From the NCBI RefSeq assembly GCF_025860405.1, contig NZ_CP063785.1:3720001-3784000 (forward strand): 64,000 nucleotides of DNA, in the 5' to 3' direction. A model generated the notes under the pieces. It had not been told where the DNA came from and ran no database searches. It saw only the letters and a list, made by a program, of their open reading frames with translations. This document shows, in pieces, positions 27,706 through 37,069 of this stretch. A program made the translations under genes and the position numbers. This stretch comes from Tolypothrix sp. PCC 7712. GTDB taxonomy: Bacteria; Cyanobacteriota; Cyanobacteriia; Cyanobacteriales; Nostocaceae. The stretch's first letter is position 1. Every line of letters begins with the position of its first letter.

Positions 27706-29049
27706 ATGAAGTTTGACAAAATATTAATTGCCAATCGGGGAGAAATCGCCCTTCGCATTCTCCGCGCCTGTGAAGAAATGGGAATTGCGACAGTTGCGGT
27801 TCACTCCACTGTTGATCGTAACGCTTTACATGTCCAACTAGCCGATGAAGCGGTTTGCATTGGCGAACCTGCCAGCAGTAAAAGTTATTTGAATATCCCC
27901 AATATTATTGCTGCCGCCTTAACACGTAATGCCAGCGCCATTCATCCTGGATATGGCTTTTTAGCAGAAAATGCCCGGTTTGCAGAAATTTGTGCTGACC
28001 ATCATATTGCCTTTATTGGCCCAACTCCTGAAGCTATACGCTTAATGGGAGATAAATCTACTGCTAAAGAAACGATGTACAAAGCTGGGGTACCTACAGT
28101 ACCTGGTAGCGATGGCTTAGTCGAATCTGAGCAAGAAGGATTAGCACTTGCCAAAGACATTGGCTATCCAGTCATGATTAAAGCCACAGCAGGTGGTGGT
28201 GGCCGGGGTATGCGTTTAGTGCGTTCTGAAAGCGAATTCGTGAAACTTTTTTTGGCTGCTCAAGGTGAAGCGGGTGCAGCTTTTGGTAATTCTGGCGTTT
28301 ATATAGAAAAATTTATTGAGCGTCCACGCCACATTGAGTTTCAAATTTTGGCGGATAATTACGGCAACGTTATCCACTTAGGTGAACGGGATTGCTCGAT
28401 TCAGCGCCGAAATCAAAAGCTTTTAGAAGAAGCCCCCAGCCCTGCGCTTGATTCCGACCTGCGAGATAAAATGGGTCAGGCTGCCGTGAAAGCCGCCCAG
28501 TTTATTAACTATACCGGAGCTGGTACTATCGAATTTCTTTTGGATAGATCCGGTAAATTCTACTTTATGGAAATGAACACCCGGATTCAGGTGGAACATC
28601 CTGTAACAGAGATGATTACGGGAGTGGACTTGGTTGTTGAACAAATCCGGATTGCTCAAGGTGAAAGGCTGAAGCTGACTCAAGACCAAGTAGTTTTAAA
28701 GGGTCATGCAATTGAATGCCGAATTAACGCCGAAGATCCTGACCACGATTTCCGCCCTTCACCTGGACGTATTAGCGGCTATCTTCCTCCTGGTGGGCCT
28801 GGCGTGCGGATTGATTCCCATGTTTACACTGATTACCAAATTCCACCCTACTACGACTCGCTAATTGGCAAGTTAATTGTTTGGGGGCCAGACCGTCCCA
28901 CTGCCATTACCCGCATGAAACGGGCATTACGGGAATGTGCCATTACGGGATTGCCTACCACTATTGGGTTTCATCAAAAAATTATGGAAACCCCACAGTT
29001 CTTGCAGGGTAATGTTTACACCAATTTTGTGCAGGAGTTGAACGGGTAA
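27706..29049 (+). CDS. accC: Biotin carboxylase subunit of acetyl-CoA carboxylase
   Basis: A 447-residue ATP-grasp enzyme that carboxylates biotin on AccB with ATP and bicarbonate, the first half-reaction of fatty-acid synthesis. Typical landmarks: N-terminal [21 protein letters not shown]-binding loop [14 protein letters not shown] (about 159-172), [15 protein letters not shown], and the catalytic [14 protein letters not shown] near 288-301. The length is normal. accB is not adjacent. A five-tract G-quadruplex motif begins at the base after the TAA stop. Confidence 0.96.
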   Translation: MKFDKILIANRGEIALRILRACEEMGIATVAVHSTVDRNALHVQLADEAVCIGEPASSKSYLNIPNIIAAALTRNASAIHPGYGFLAENARFAEICADHHIAFIGPTPEAIRLMGDKSTAKETMYKAGVPTVPGSDGLVESEQEGLALAKDIGYPVMIKATAGGGGRGMRLVRSESEFVKLFLAAQGEAGAAFGNSGVYIEKFIERPRHIEFQILADNYGNVIHLGERDCSIQRRNQKLLEEAPSPALDSDLRDKMGQAAVKAAQFINYTGAGTIEFLLDRSGKFYFMEMNTRIQVEHPVTEMITGVDLVVEQIRIAQGERLKLTQDQVVLKGHAIECRINAEDPDHDFRPSPGRISGYLPPGGPGVRIDSHVYTDYQIPPYYDSLIGKLIVWGPDRPTAITRMKRALRECAITGLPTTIGFHQKIMETPQFLQGNVYTNFVQELNG

Positions 29050-29080
29050 GGGATTGGGGACTGGGGACTGGGGACTGGGG
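29050..29080 (+). repeat. G-quadruplex-type heptamer array after the accC stop
   Basis: G-tracts at 29050-29052, 29056-29059, 29063-29066, 29070-29073 and 29077-29080, each separated by exactly three bases (ATT or ACT). This is an ideal intramolecular quadruplex motif on the coding strand, starting at the first base after the stop codon. Confidence 0.85.
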
Positions 29081-29253
29081 ATGAGGAGGAAAAGGGAATA
29101 ATTCATAATTCACACCTAATATGAATTAGAAACGTCTCTTATGCCATAAGGATTTCAAGATTAGTCCACAATCATCGTTTTGTGGCTAGCTACGAAATTA
29201 TCAGGGTTCAACATTTAATTCTCATTAAACTTAACTCAGCACTCAGTACTGAG

Positions 29254-29290
29254 CCCTCCCAATGCCCAATGCCCCATGCCCCATGCCCTA
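29254..29290 (-). repeat. Heptamer array starting at the YggT-family stop codon
   Basis: On the minus strand the TAG stop at 29288-29290 runs into GGCATGGGGCATGGGGCATT and further GGGCATT units. Confidence 0.75.
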
Positions 29291-29581
29291 ACTTAGATGA
29301 GAAATCATGGTCAGTAATCCTTGCTGACCAAGCAGAATTTCTCGTAGCAAACTGAAAATCCCAACCCAAATAATGGGTGTGATATCTACTCCCCCAATGG
29401 GTGGGACTAGTTTTCGCAACAAAGCTAAAAAAGGTTCAGTGGGCCAAGCTATGAGATTAGTCGGGAACCGATTTAGATCCACTTGCGGATACCAAGTGAG
29501 AATGATGCGAAAAATGAACAAAAATATCATCAATCCCAATAAAGGATTGAGAATCCAAGTAGTTAGGTTAACAACAGTCAT
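29288..29581 (-). CDS. YggT family (Ycf19-like) membrane protein
   Basis: A 97-residue protein with two membrane segments (about 5-27 and 66-88) and the family signature FIFRIILTWYPQVDLNRFP followed by PTEPFLALLRKLVPPIGGVD. The YggT/Ycf19 group is involved in thylakoid or cell-envelope organisation and is conserved in cyanobacteria and plastids. It is convergent with accC. Confidence 0.85.
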   Translation of the reverse strand: MTVVNLTTWILNPLLGLMIFLFIFRIILTWYPQVDLNRFPTNLIAWPTEPFLALLRKLVPPIGGVDITPIIWVGIFSLLREILLGQQGLLTMISHLS

Positions 29582-29839
29582 TAGTTTGAAGTACTATCTG
29601 TGAACGCAGAAGCAACCTAGGCAAGATTGCAAAAATTTTAAGCTTTGTAAACCACTCTCTATAATTTTAACCAAATGCTGTTACCTGCTCTTAGAGATGG
29701 AAAAGCAAATATCCAGCAGCCCTGAACTTAATTATTTATCAGGGCTGTTGTCCTTTTGTAGCTGATGATTGTGAGGCTTCTCAAGGAAGTAATACACTAT
29801 TAGAATTATGATGAAGTGTGTAAAAAAAGGTTGAGAACT

Positions 29840-29959
29840 ATGACACCTGCTTTAGCAAATTTTCTTTGGAGTCTGTTGTGGGGTACTCTGATTGTCGTTA
29901 TCCCTGCGACAGTTGGTTTGATTTTCATTAGCCAAAAAGATAAAATCCAACGTTCATAA
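29840..29959 (+). CDS. psbX: Photosystem II protein PsbX
   Basis: A 39-residue single-span protein beginning MTPALANFLWSLLWGTLIVV and ending ISQKDKIQRS, a full-length match to the cyanobacterial PsbX pattern. It is a small subunit at the PSII periphery near cytochrome b559 that affects quinone turnover. ATG start; upstream AAAGG lies at a usable distance. It is too short for ordinary ORF thresholds. ycf66 follows on the same strand after 252 bp. Confidence 0.92.
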   Translation: MTPALANFLWSLLWGTLIVVIPATVGLIFISQKDKIQRS

Positions 29960-30099
29960 TCTTGGCGGGGGTCAGCTTGACTCTCATAAACCTTTGTCTG
30001 TTGGCTATTTACCTGATTCCACTAAGAGCAGCAATTCCTCTTATAAAGGACAAGATGTACTTAGCTGACAGACAAAAAATTTTTTAGCTTTCGGTGGAT

Positions 30100-30134
30100 A
30101 GCTTCAAAGCTTCTTTACCAGTGGCTTTGAAGCT
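30100..30134 (+). terminator. Hairpin between psbX and ycf66
   Basis: AGCTTCAAAG (30100-30109) pairs perfectly with CTTTGAAGCT (30125-30134) across a 15-nt loop. It is followed by AT-rich sequence but not by a clear U-run, so it could be a terminator or an mRNA 3'-end stabiliser for psbX. Confidence 0.4.
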
Positions 30135-30211
30135 TAAATATATTGTGCTTGATTAGAGTAGTGATTTTAATTGTGACTCGCTAACATAGATTTGATATTG
30201 GAAAAATAGCA

Positions 30212-31126
30212 ATGATAAATTTTGGGCTGAACTCAGCCAGTATTCTGGCTCAGGTAAATTTTGGGACAAACTCAGCCAGTATTCTAGGAATTTTCCTGGC
30301 TGTGGCTGGGGCAGCACTGTATTTTCTACGGACTGTGCGTCCCGAACTGTCACGAGATCAAGATATCTTTTTTGCAGCAGTAGGCTTACTTTGTGGCTTC
30401 ATTTTAATCTTCCAAGGTTGGCGATTAGATCCAATTTTGCAATTTGGTCAGCTACTTTTAGTGGGTACAACTGTATTTTTTGCAGTAGAAAGTATTCGCT
30501 TACGTAGTATCGCTACCCAGCAAGCCAAGCGCAATACTCCAATTGTGGATGAAGAACGCGAGGTGAGTAATAAATATTCCTATGACAAGCGGCGACGGGG
30601 ATATCAAGCTGAGGTGGATGATGATTTAGAGCCATTGCCTTATGAGGAAGAGGAACGCCCTGTGCGTCCCCGAATTCGTGCTAGCAGAGACGATCGCTCT
30701 TCTCGTGATGATTATTATACAGATCAATCTCCCCGTCGTTCAGAACGTCCCAGCAGTAGTAATGAAAGACAGGACTCAGGGGAAAGAAGCCGTCGCCGCA
30801 GTTCCGGCGGGCGTTCTGGGAACCGTCCTGCAGACAGATTGGATGAGGAAAGTTGGGGTTCTGCTTCTAGAGAAGTTGATGATTGGGACAGTTCGGGAAG
30901 TGAAGCTAGAAAACCTTCTCGCCGTGGTAATAACACACCGCAGCGTCCAGAAATTCGTGATGAAGATGTCACCCCCAGAACCAGGAAGCGCCGTCCAGTT
31001 AATGATTCACCAGCTCGCAGAGAGCGTGAAGATGATGATGCCATACCAACTGATTATGTAGAATACAAACCAATTGGAAGAACAGATGATGATTCTGATA
31101 ATTCGACCAATTTTGATGATATCTAA
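30212..31126 (+). CDS. Ycf66 family protein
   Basis: A 304-residue protein. Residues about 15-110 are the conserved Ycf66 part, with three membrane segments (IFLAVAGAALYFL, IFFAAVGLLCGFIL, LLLVGTTVFFAVES) and the signature RPELSRDQD. The C-terminal 190 residues are highly charged and disordered (Arg/Asp/Glu/Ser-rich). Function is unknown, with a plastid homologue. The extreme N-terminus holds an in-frame 39-bp tandem duplication (NFGLNSASIL, then NFGTNSASIL), not expected in the family. Confidence 0.85.
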   Translation: MINFGLNSASILAQVNFGTNSASILGIFLAVAGAALYFLRTVRPELSRDQDIFFAAVGLLCGFILIFQGWRLDPILQFGQLLLVGTTVFFAVESIRLRSIATQQAKRNTPIVDEEREVSNKYSYDKRRRGYQAEVDDDLEPLPYEEEERPVRPRIRASRDDRSSRDDYYTDQSPRRSERPSSSNERQDSGERSRRRSSGGRSGNRPADRLDEESWGSASREVDDWDSSGSEARKPSRRGNNTPQRPEIRDEDVTPRTRKRRPVNDSPARREREDDDAIPTDYVEYKPIGRTDDDSDNSTNFDDI

Positions 31127-31155
31127 AATAGTCAGGGCGATGGAAAATAGTTGAG

Positions 31156-31722
31156 GTGAAAAAATTTACACCGGGATTTTGGCTCCAACGACCGATTCAT
31201 TGGAGCCTAGTTTTTAGCTTGGCAACTGTGCTTGTCTCTTGTAGTTCTAGTGATATTCCACTTGGGCCTACGTCCCTCAACAGTCGTTATACAGAGGAGC
31301 AACCGACTTTGAGTGGAAATGGGCGCTTTTTAGCGTTTGTATCCAATCGTAACGGTAGTCACCAAATTTTAATTTACGACTTACAAAACCAAAGTTTCAT
31401 TCGCACCCCAGGCTTAAACCGACCGGAAACCATTGCCGAAAGTCCTAGCTTGAGCTACACAGGGCGCTACATTGTATACCTAACTAGCGACCAAGGCAGA
31501 CCAGTAGTAGCGCTTTACGATCGCGCTACTCAACAATCACAAATCCTCACCCCAGTCTATCGCGGCTGGGTGAGAAAACCAGGGATCAGCCCCGACGGGC
31601 GTTATGTGGTATTTGAAACCGCTAGCCGCGGTCAGTGGGACGTTGAAGTCCTAGACCGGGGGCCAAATATTGAATTAGATATTCCCAATGGTGCAACAGT
31701 TGCACCACCTAATTCTCAATAG
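31156..31722 (+). CDS. TolB-like (PD40 repeat) lipoprotein
   Basis: 188 residues with a GTG start. A signal sequence (about 15-33) ends in LVSCSS, a plausible lipobox with Cys at about 33. Three TolB/WD40-like repeats follow: GNGRFLAFVSNRNGSHQILIYD, TGRYIVYLTSDQG and DGRYVVFETASRGQWDVEVLDR. A full propeller needs more blades, so it may oligomerise or be a partial propeller. It is 30 bp after ycf66 and followed by a paralogue at 31859. Confidence 0.75.
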   Translation: MKKFTPGFWLQRPIHWSLVFSLATVLVSCSSSDIPLGPTSLNSRYTEEQPTLSGNGRFLAFVSNRNGSHQILIYDLQNQSFIRTPGLNRPETIAESPSLSYTGRYIVYLTSDQGRPVVALYDRATQQSQILTPVYRGWVRKPGISPDGRYVVFETASRGQWDVEVLDRGPNIELDIPNGATVAPPNSQ

Positions 31723-31858
31723 GGTAAAGCTGGAAAAAGCGATCGCAGGCTTTTTACGCTTCAAAATAAGTCTGTAATTTGTTGACTAGCTTCTTTAAAA
31801 TCATCAAGGGGATTCAAGAATATTTTTTGGCTAGCCCCAGCCGCGCAATTAAATATTT

Positions 31859-32383
31859 ATGAAACGCTCTATTTTTATATCGGTATTTGCTTGCTCCAGT
31901 CTATTGACTGGTTGTTTTGGCTACCCACGCCTTTTGAGTTATCCATTTGATCCTGGGGGTCGCAGTCTCAACAGTTTAGCCTCAGAATTAAATCCTCAAA
32001 TTGCTAGCAGATATATTGTGTTTACTTCTGACAGAAGGGGCAGTCAAGATGTTTACTTATTTGATCGGATAACTGGCAATTTAGTAGATTTACCAGGTTT
32101 AAATTCTTTAGATACCATTGCTTCTCATCCCAGCGTTTCTGAGGATGGCCGTTATGTAGTTTTTGGGGCCAGTCGTCAAGGGCGATCGGCTATTGTACTT
32201 TACGACCGAGAAACACGCCAATTGCGGAATTTAACAACAAATCTGCAAGCAGAAGTCCGCAATCCCACAATTAGCGCTGATGGTACTAGGATTGCTTTTG
32301 AATCTAGTAATAATGGGCAGTGGGATATTCTAGTTTATGACCGTTTTGGGCAGCCGTTAAATATACCGCAAGATCCAAGGTAA
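31859..32383 (+). CDS. TolB-like (PD40 repeat) lipoprotein, paralogue
   Basis: A 174-residue sister of the preceding gene. The signal peptide ends in SSLLTGCFG (lipobox Cys at about 19), followed by three repeats: SRYIVFTSDRRGSQDVYLFD, DGRYVVFGASRQGRSAIVLYD and DGTRIAFESSNNGQWDILVYD. The same order and length in both genes indicate tandem duplication followed by divergence. Periplasmic or outer-membrane location is inferred from the lipobox. Confidence 0.75.
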   Translation: MKRSIFISVFACSSLLTGCFGYPRLLSYPFDPGGRSLNSLASELNPQIASRYIVFTSDRRGSQDVYLFDRITGNLVDLPGLNSLDTIASHPSVSEDGRYVVFGASRQGRSAIVLYDRETRQLRNLTTNLQAEVRNPTISADGTRIAFESSNNGQWDILVYDRFGQPLNIPQDPR

Positions 32384-32395
32384 TTAATGCTTAGG

Positions 32396-32533
32396 GGTGT
32401 CCTTAGTTATTTGTCATTTGTCATGGGGTAATTGGTAATTGGTAATGGGGTGTGGTGTTTGGTGTTTGTTATTTTCCCTTATCTCCCTCATCTCCCCAAT
32501 CCCCAATCCTCAGTCCCCAATCCCCAGTACCTA
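32396..32533. repeat. Mixed heptamer arrays downstream of sdhB
   Basis: From 32464 to 32533 the minus strand reads TAGGGATTAGG and then repeated GGGGATT/GGGGACT units, starting at the sdhB stop codon. From 32405 to 32460 there are TTTGTCA and GGTAATT units. The region lies between convergent genes. Confidence 0.75.
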
Positions 32534-33547
32534 ATCCCTAGCCCCTACCTCCTCTTGCACAGATTCAATTAGCGATCGCACTTGTTGGGTACCTTCGGAA
32601 GATTCAAAGGAAAGGGGGAATTTACCTCTAGCAATCATCCGCAAGCCGAGGGGTGCTAAACTGAGCAATCCTCGCAAATCGCGAAAATAATTACCGACGA
32701 CTTGTATACCAAATTGACGTTCATCAATCCAGCCACCTGCTTTTACTAAATCAATTAATACTTTGCGGTGGCGAATTGAACGGCTAGCATCGGCTTGTTT
32801 ACGAGCGAGTATTTCTTGTTTAATTTTAGTGATTTGCTCTAATGGTGCTACTTCCATCGGGCAAACTGCATCACAATACAAACAACGGGTACAACCCCAC
32901 ACTCCTTTAGTACCTTCGTTGTAATTTTCTAAGCGAGTTTCGGTTGTTTGGTCGCGTGAGTCTGCGACCATGCGGTAAGCTTTGGCTAACGCATGGGGGC
33001 CAACAAAATCAGGATTCACTTCACGAGCATTGCATTCTGAGTAGCAAGCTCCACACATAATACAATTACCTGTTTGATCGAGAAGCGATCGCTCTTGTGG
33101 CGTTTGCAAAAATTCTCTTTCTGGAACTTGTCTGGCTGCGGTACTCACATAAGGAGTTACTGCTTCTAAGTTATGCCAAAAACTGCCCATATCCACTACT
33201 AAATCCTTAATCACTGGCATATTACCAAGTGGTGCGATCGTGATTTCTGGAATTACATTTGCTTCCCTTCCTGGGGATGGAATTTTTGCTAATCTAGCTA
33301 TTTCGCTGCCAACATTTTCCTTACAAGCTAAAGCCGAACGGCCATTGATTCGCATAGCACAACTACCACAAATCGTATTGCGACAATTTTTGCGGAATGC
33401 TAAAGTTCCATCTTGTTCCCACTTAATGCGATTGAGACAATCCAAGATTGTATTGCCAGGTTCTACCTCTAGCAGGTAAGTTTTTACAACAGGAGAGGAA
33501 TTTTCTTCTTGTCGAATGACCTTAAATAGAATTTCCATTATTACCAA
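32531..33547 (-). CDS. sdhB: Succinate dehydrogenase/fumarate reductase iron-sulfur subunit
   Basis: 338 residues, with an ATG alternative at residue 4. The N-terminal 2Fe-2S ligands are Cys55, Cys60, Cys63 and Cys75 (NCRNTICGSC, ALAC). Two C-terminal cluster motifs follow: CIMCGACYSEC and CTRCLYCDAVCP. It transfers electrons from SdhA to the quinone pool in thylakoid respiration. It is longer than the 230-250 residues of proteobacterial SdhB, as usual in cyanobacteria. sdhA is not adjacent. Confidence 0.92.
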   Translation of the reverse strand: MVIMEILFKVIRQEENSSPVVKTYLLEVEPGNTILDCLNRIKWEQDGTLAFRKNCRNTICGSCAMRINGRSALACKENVGSEIARLAKIPSPGREANVIPEITIAPLGNMPVIKDLVVDMGSFWHNLEAVTPYVSTAARQVPEREFLQTPQERSLLDQTGNCIMCGACYSECNAREVNPDFVGPHALAKAYRMVADSRDQTTETRLENYNEGTKGVWGCTRCLYCDAVCPMEVAPLEQITKIKQEILARKQADASRSIRHRKVLIDLVKAGGWIDERQFGIQVVGNYFRDLRGLLSLAPLGLRMIARGKFPLSFESSEGTQQVRSLIESVQEEVGARD

Positions 33548-34311
33548 CCAAAATTTGAAAATTATCTACTTGCCTGAAAATTCATCACTACAGGCTGGTT
33601 ACTCTAAAAAACGAGCTATCCTCTTTTGGTTCTTGATTCTAGGCTAGCTGTTAATAGACTGATGATTGAAAACTTAATAATTCTAGTACACAGCCGCAAA
33701 ATAGAGTACCACCTAAAAACTACTCTTAAGCTACATGATGTAAAGTTTTTGGAAGTTGAATTGCGGAAAAAGTTTTGATAATGAGCCACTATCTTGGGTA
33801 AGCTTCCCAGATTTTAACTGATGTTGCTAACTCTGCTTGACCTAGTAGACTTTTCCAGATAAATTTAAAATTCCGCGTAGTAGTAGTTTCAGGATTTGCA
33901 TTAAAATTTTAGCCCTAGACGCACAGTAGGCTACATTTGTGTCCGACTCTTGACCTAACATCAAAAAACGTAATTGCTACTTTACATTTAATTGACCTGT
34001 TGGGCAGTATAGGTAAAAAATGGTTAGCCAGATCAGGACACATGGAAGTTGGCTCGAGAGGAAAAATAGATAAATTAAATCTACCTTAGGGTAGCACTAC
34101 ATCCTGATGTTCACAGCATCAAGTTCTGGCTGGGAGAATACCTCAAATGCTTCTAAAATGGCACCTTTTGTTTATATAGAAGTGTTAAAGCGCTAATGAA
34201 GTCAAGTACTGGCAATAATGCACTAGACAGATGTACAAAAATTCATTCTTCCCACAGATAGACCCAGATAATCCTCTATCTGCTTTTTGTCTGTTGGCTA
34301 TCAATGGGACG

Positions 34312-34331
34312 AAAATCCTCAGGGATTTTTT
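34312..34331 (+). terminator. Possible intrinsic terminator inside the gene-free region
   Basis: A 7-bp stem (AAAATCC/GGATTTT) with tetraloop TCAG runs into T residues. The stem is AT-rich and weak. If real, it would end a short non-coding transcript starting upstream within 33600-34300. Confidence 0.35.
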
Positions 34332-34645
34332 ACTCGTCTCAATCAAGCAAATCTTAGATTTAACTCAGTTGTCAAATCTGGCAGTCTAAATTAGAGGAAT
34401 TTTGATCAAAGCTCCATAGCAATACTCACCACTGCAATCAAACCCTCGAAAAATTATCATCGTTTTTTACTTCCCTAAGCTAGTACATTTAAATAAAAGT
34501 TTACCAGTTAAATTTAATTCAAAATAAAACAACTATTTTGCTATTATTAGTCCATGCTAGTATTTAATATAAAATTACAGAAGTAACAAAACCAGTATCA
34601 ATAGCCGTACAAGCGCGGCTGCTGCTGCTTTGTTTATTTTGTAAT

Positions 34646-34673
34646 GTAGAGACAAGAAATTTCATGTCTCTAC
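34646..34673. repeat. 28-bp near-perfect palindrome (dispersed element, copy C)
   Basis: GTAGAGACA (34646-34654) pairs with TGTCTCTAC (34665-34673) around the palindrome GAAATTTC. The outer part GTAGAGAC matches the flank of copy A at 3088-3095, so it belongs to the same dispersed family with a different core. Confidence 0.65.
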
Positions 34674-35149
34674 TAGCAGGACTAAAGGGTGTAAGCCTGT
34701 ATGACCATATTCAAATCTAATGCTGTTAAAAGCTCTGGAGTAATAGTAGGGTAAACCCTATAACTCAAGAGTAAAAAAGCAAGCACTGAAAGTGGAAAAC
34801 CTGCAATTTCTAGGTCTACGACTTATTGGCCGTAGAACTCACATAATTTGTAAAGGTGGCTGAAAGTCAAGCCACGAAAGTAGCGCCAAAAGAAAAAATA
34901 ATTTCATTTTCCTTGGCGAATCATGGTTAAAACTGACGTAAAATCACCGAAATTAATACCTGTGATTACCATGAAACCTCATCTGTTGTGGATAACCATA
35001 ATAGAGGCGCTATAGCTTCCCCCTATAAGCAGGAATGTACCCTCACCTTAAGGGTCAAGAGTTGCTCTGTGCAGATGCTAAAAAGCTAAATGCTGGCACA
35101 AGACAATATCGTTTATCAGTTTGGAGAAAGTAAGGAAATTTTGAGCATA

Positions 35150-35596
35150 ATGACTGAAACTGCAACCGCACCATTAACCGGAAAAGCATTGCTTGCTAAA
35201 GTAAAAGAGCTTTCTAATTTACCGCGTCGAGAAAGAGCAAAGCAGTGCGGCTACTACACTGTTACTAAGAATAATCAGGTTCGTGTAAATCTCACTGATT
35301 TTTATGATGCTTTGCTATCGGCGAGAGGAATTCCACTCAGCCCAGAAGCACCCAAAGATGGAAGAGGCCGCGAACCGACATACCGTGTTAGCGTTCATCA
35401 AAATGGTCAAATTGTGATTGGTGCTACATACACCAAAGCAATGGGCTTAAAGCCAGGCGATGAATTTGAAATTAGACTGGGTTACAAGCATATTCACTTG
35501 ATTCAACTTGGTGAAACTGACAAAAAATTAACCCAGAGTGATTTGGACGTTGATGACTTAGATGAAGAAGATTTAGAAGACGAAGACGAAGAATAA
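35150..35596 (+). CDS. cyAbrB-family transcriptional regulator
   Basis: 148 residues from the ATG at 35150 (MTETATAPLTGKALLAKVKE), preferred over an upstream in-frame TTG-type start because homologues begin this way and an AAGGA box lies 13 nt upstream. The C-terminal half carries the cyanobacterial AbrB DNA-binding fold (ATYTKAMGLKPGDEFEIRLG), followed by a very acidic tail (DLDEEDLEDEDEE). cyAbrB proteins act as global regulators of nitrogen, carbon and stress genes. I cannot decide between the cyAbrB1 and cyAbrB2 subgroups. Confidence 0.85.
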   Translation: MTETATAPLTGKALLAKVKELSNLPRRERAKQCGYYTVTKNNQVRVNLTDFYDALLSARGIPLSPEAPKDGRGREPTYRVSVHQNGQIVIGATYTKAMGLKPGDEFEIRLGYKHIHLIQLGETDKKLTQSDLDVDDLDEEDLEDEDEE

Positions 35597-35999
35597 GCGG
35601 TGCTAATGATAGAGGTAGGTTGAAAGTAAATACTGGATAACTTATCTCTACGACTACAGCCGCAAGCTGGCTGTAGTTTGACCGCATAATTTTAGATTTG
35701 AAATTTTGGAAAGTAGAATTTAAAATTTGCTTCCAAAGTTGAATTATGGTGTAAGCAAACATACTTATACTCGCTTGGTGAGTAGTAAGCTATGTGCAAC
35801 CAATCTAAAATTGCTCATCGCTTCGCCCAGTCCAATATCGATGGTATAGGGCTAATCTAAAATCTCAAACACAAAATTGATTGACAATTTTCTCATCACT
35901 AAAAATACGATTTGACCTCTTGCATAAGTCACTAACTTTAGTAGAGTCTTGAATAATCACCAAGAAATCTATTGTTGCAAAAAGTTAGTCGTGTTTTTC
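35597..35999. other. Spacer between cyAbrB and CPBP protease genes
   Basis: About 400 bp with no gene I can support. A short CAGCCGCAAGCTGGCTG palindrome at 35659-35675 lies about 65 bp after the cyAbrB stop and could be its terminator, though no U-run follows directly. Confidence 0.35.
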
Positions 36000-36881
36000 A
36001 TGCCTATTTTAATCACATTGATCACGCCATCAACCGACAACCTACTGGCATTTTTTCAAAATGCACCAGTAATATTTGTTGTGATGGCTTTTTTTATAGC
36101 TTGGATAGGTTGTTGGTTACCCATAGCAGCAGTAATTGCGATGGCGCTCCGCGCCCGCCAAGAGGCGATCGCACTCAAATTGCAACCTCAAAAAACTTTC
36201 CAGCCAGAACAAAAGTTACCCTTATTAATACCCCTTTATCTATTAGCCCCGCTAATTATCTGGGGAATGAGTTCATTGGGGTTGCGATCGCTCTCTGATT
36301 ACGGTTTTGTTGCTAATATTTCACTTTTAGGTTCTTTACTTTTAGGCTTTACCTTAGGAGTGATGAGCTTAACTATTGTATTTATCGGTCAATTTTGGTT
36401 GGGTTGGTGTAAATGGCAAGAATCAAATTTCCAGTTGATTTTACCCAACTTACTACCAATTTTGTTGATAGCTTTATTAGTGGGTGCCATAGAAGAGTTA
36501 GTTTTTCGTGGTTTCCTCTTCACTGAATTAGCAAGAGAATACCCAATTTGGCTAGCAGCGATCATTTCTAGCTTAATTTTTGCCCTGCTGCATTTAGTCT
36601 GGGAACAACGAGAAACCATCCCCCAACTCCCTGGATTGTGGCTGATGGGAATGGTACTAGTCTTAGCCAGATTTGCCGATCGCGGTAATTTGGGTATAGC
36701 TTGGGGACTTCACGCCGGCTGGGTATGGGCGATCGCGACTATAGATACAGCCGGATTAATTACTTACACAGATAAAGTATCGGAATGGTTGACTGGTAAG
36801 AATAAAAAACCTCTAGCTGGTTTAACCGGAATTGTATGTGTATTGCTAGCTGGCGCGATTCTTCGGTTATTTTCTCATTAA
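36000..36881 (+). CDS. CPBP family intramembrane metalloprotease
   Basis: About 293 residues from ATG 36000; a TTG at 35949 would add 17 residues without a ribosome binding site. Six to eight membrane segments. Catalytic CPBP motifs are all present: EELVFRGFLF, then FALLHLVWE, then GLHAGWVWA. The family cleaves membrane proteins, including CAAX-type and bacteriocin-related substrates, and some members act in self-immunity. No partner is encoded next to it. Confidence 0.85.
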   Translation: MPILITLITPSTDNLLAFFQNAPVIFVVMAFFIAWIGCWLPIAAVIAMALRARQEAIALKLQPQKTFQPEQKLPLLIPLYLLAPLIIWGMSSLGLRSLSDYGFVANISLLGSLLLGFTLGVMSLTIVFIGQFWLGWCKWQESNFQLILPNLLPILLIALLVGAIEELVFRGFLFTELAREYPIWLAAIISSLIFALLHLVWEQRETIPQLPGLWLMGMVLVLARFADRGNLGIAWGLHAGWVWAIATIDTAGLITYTDKVSEWLTGKNKKPLAGLTGIVCVLLAGAILRLFSH

Positions 36882-37069
36882 ATTTTCTTAGGTAAATGAT
36901 CACAAAGGGCGATTTAAAATTTTAACTCTTGACTCAGGACAGCGTTAAGAGACCAGTCCTGCTTTAAATATTCAGAAAATTTGAATATTTAATTTTAGTT
37001 TGAATCTTTCGATTACTGGCTGGGAACAATAAAATCATCAGATCTATTCACATGGATGCATAGTTCAAA

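Larger units (their letters stand above)
33548..35149. other. 1.6-kb gene-free region upstream of cyAbrB
   Basis: The longest stretch without a supportable gene. It contains a palindrome at 34646-34673 and a small U-tailed hairpin at 34312-34331 (AAAATCC-TCAG-GGATTTT, then T). I see no tRNA, no known RNA family and no frame with ordinary codon use. A very long 5' leader for cyAbrB or one or more small RNAs are possible but unproven. Confidence 0.45.

Noticed and set aside
30642..31061. Alternative-frame 139-codon frame within ycf66
   Set aside because: Shadow of the charged, low-complexity C-terminal part of Ycf66; no start context.
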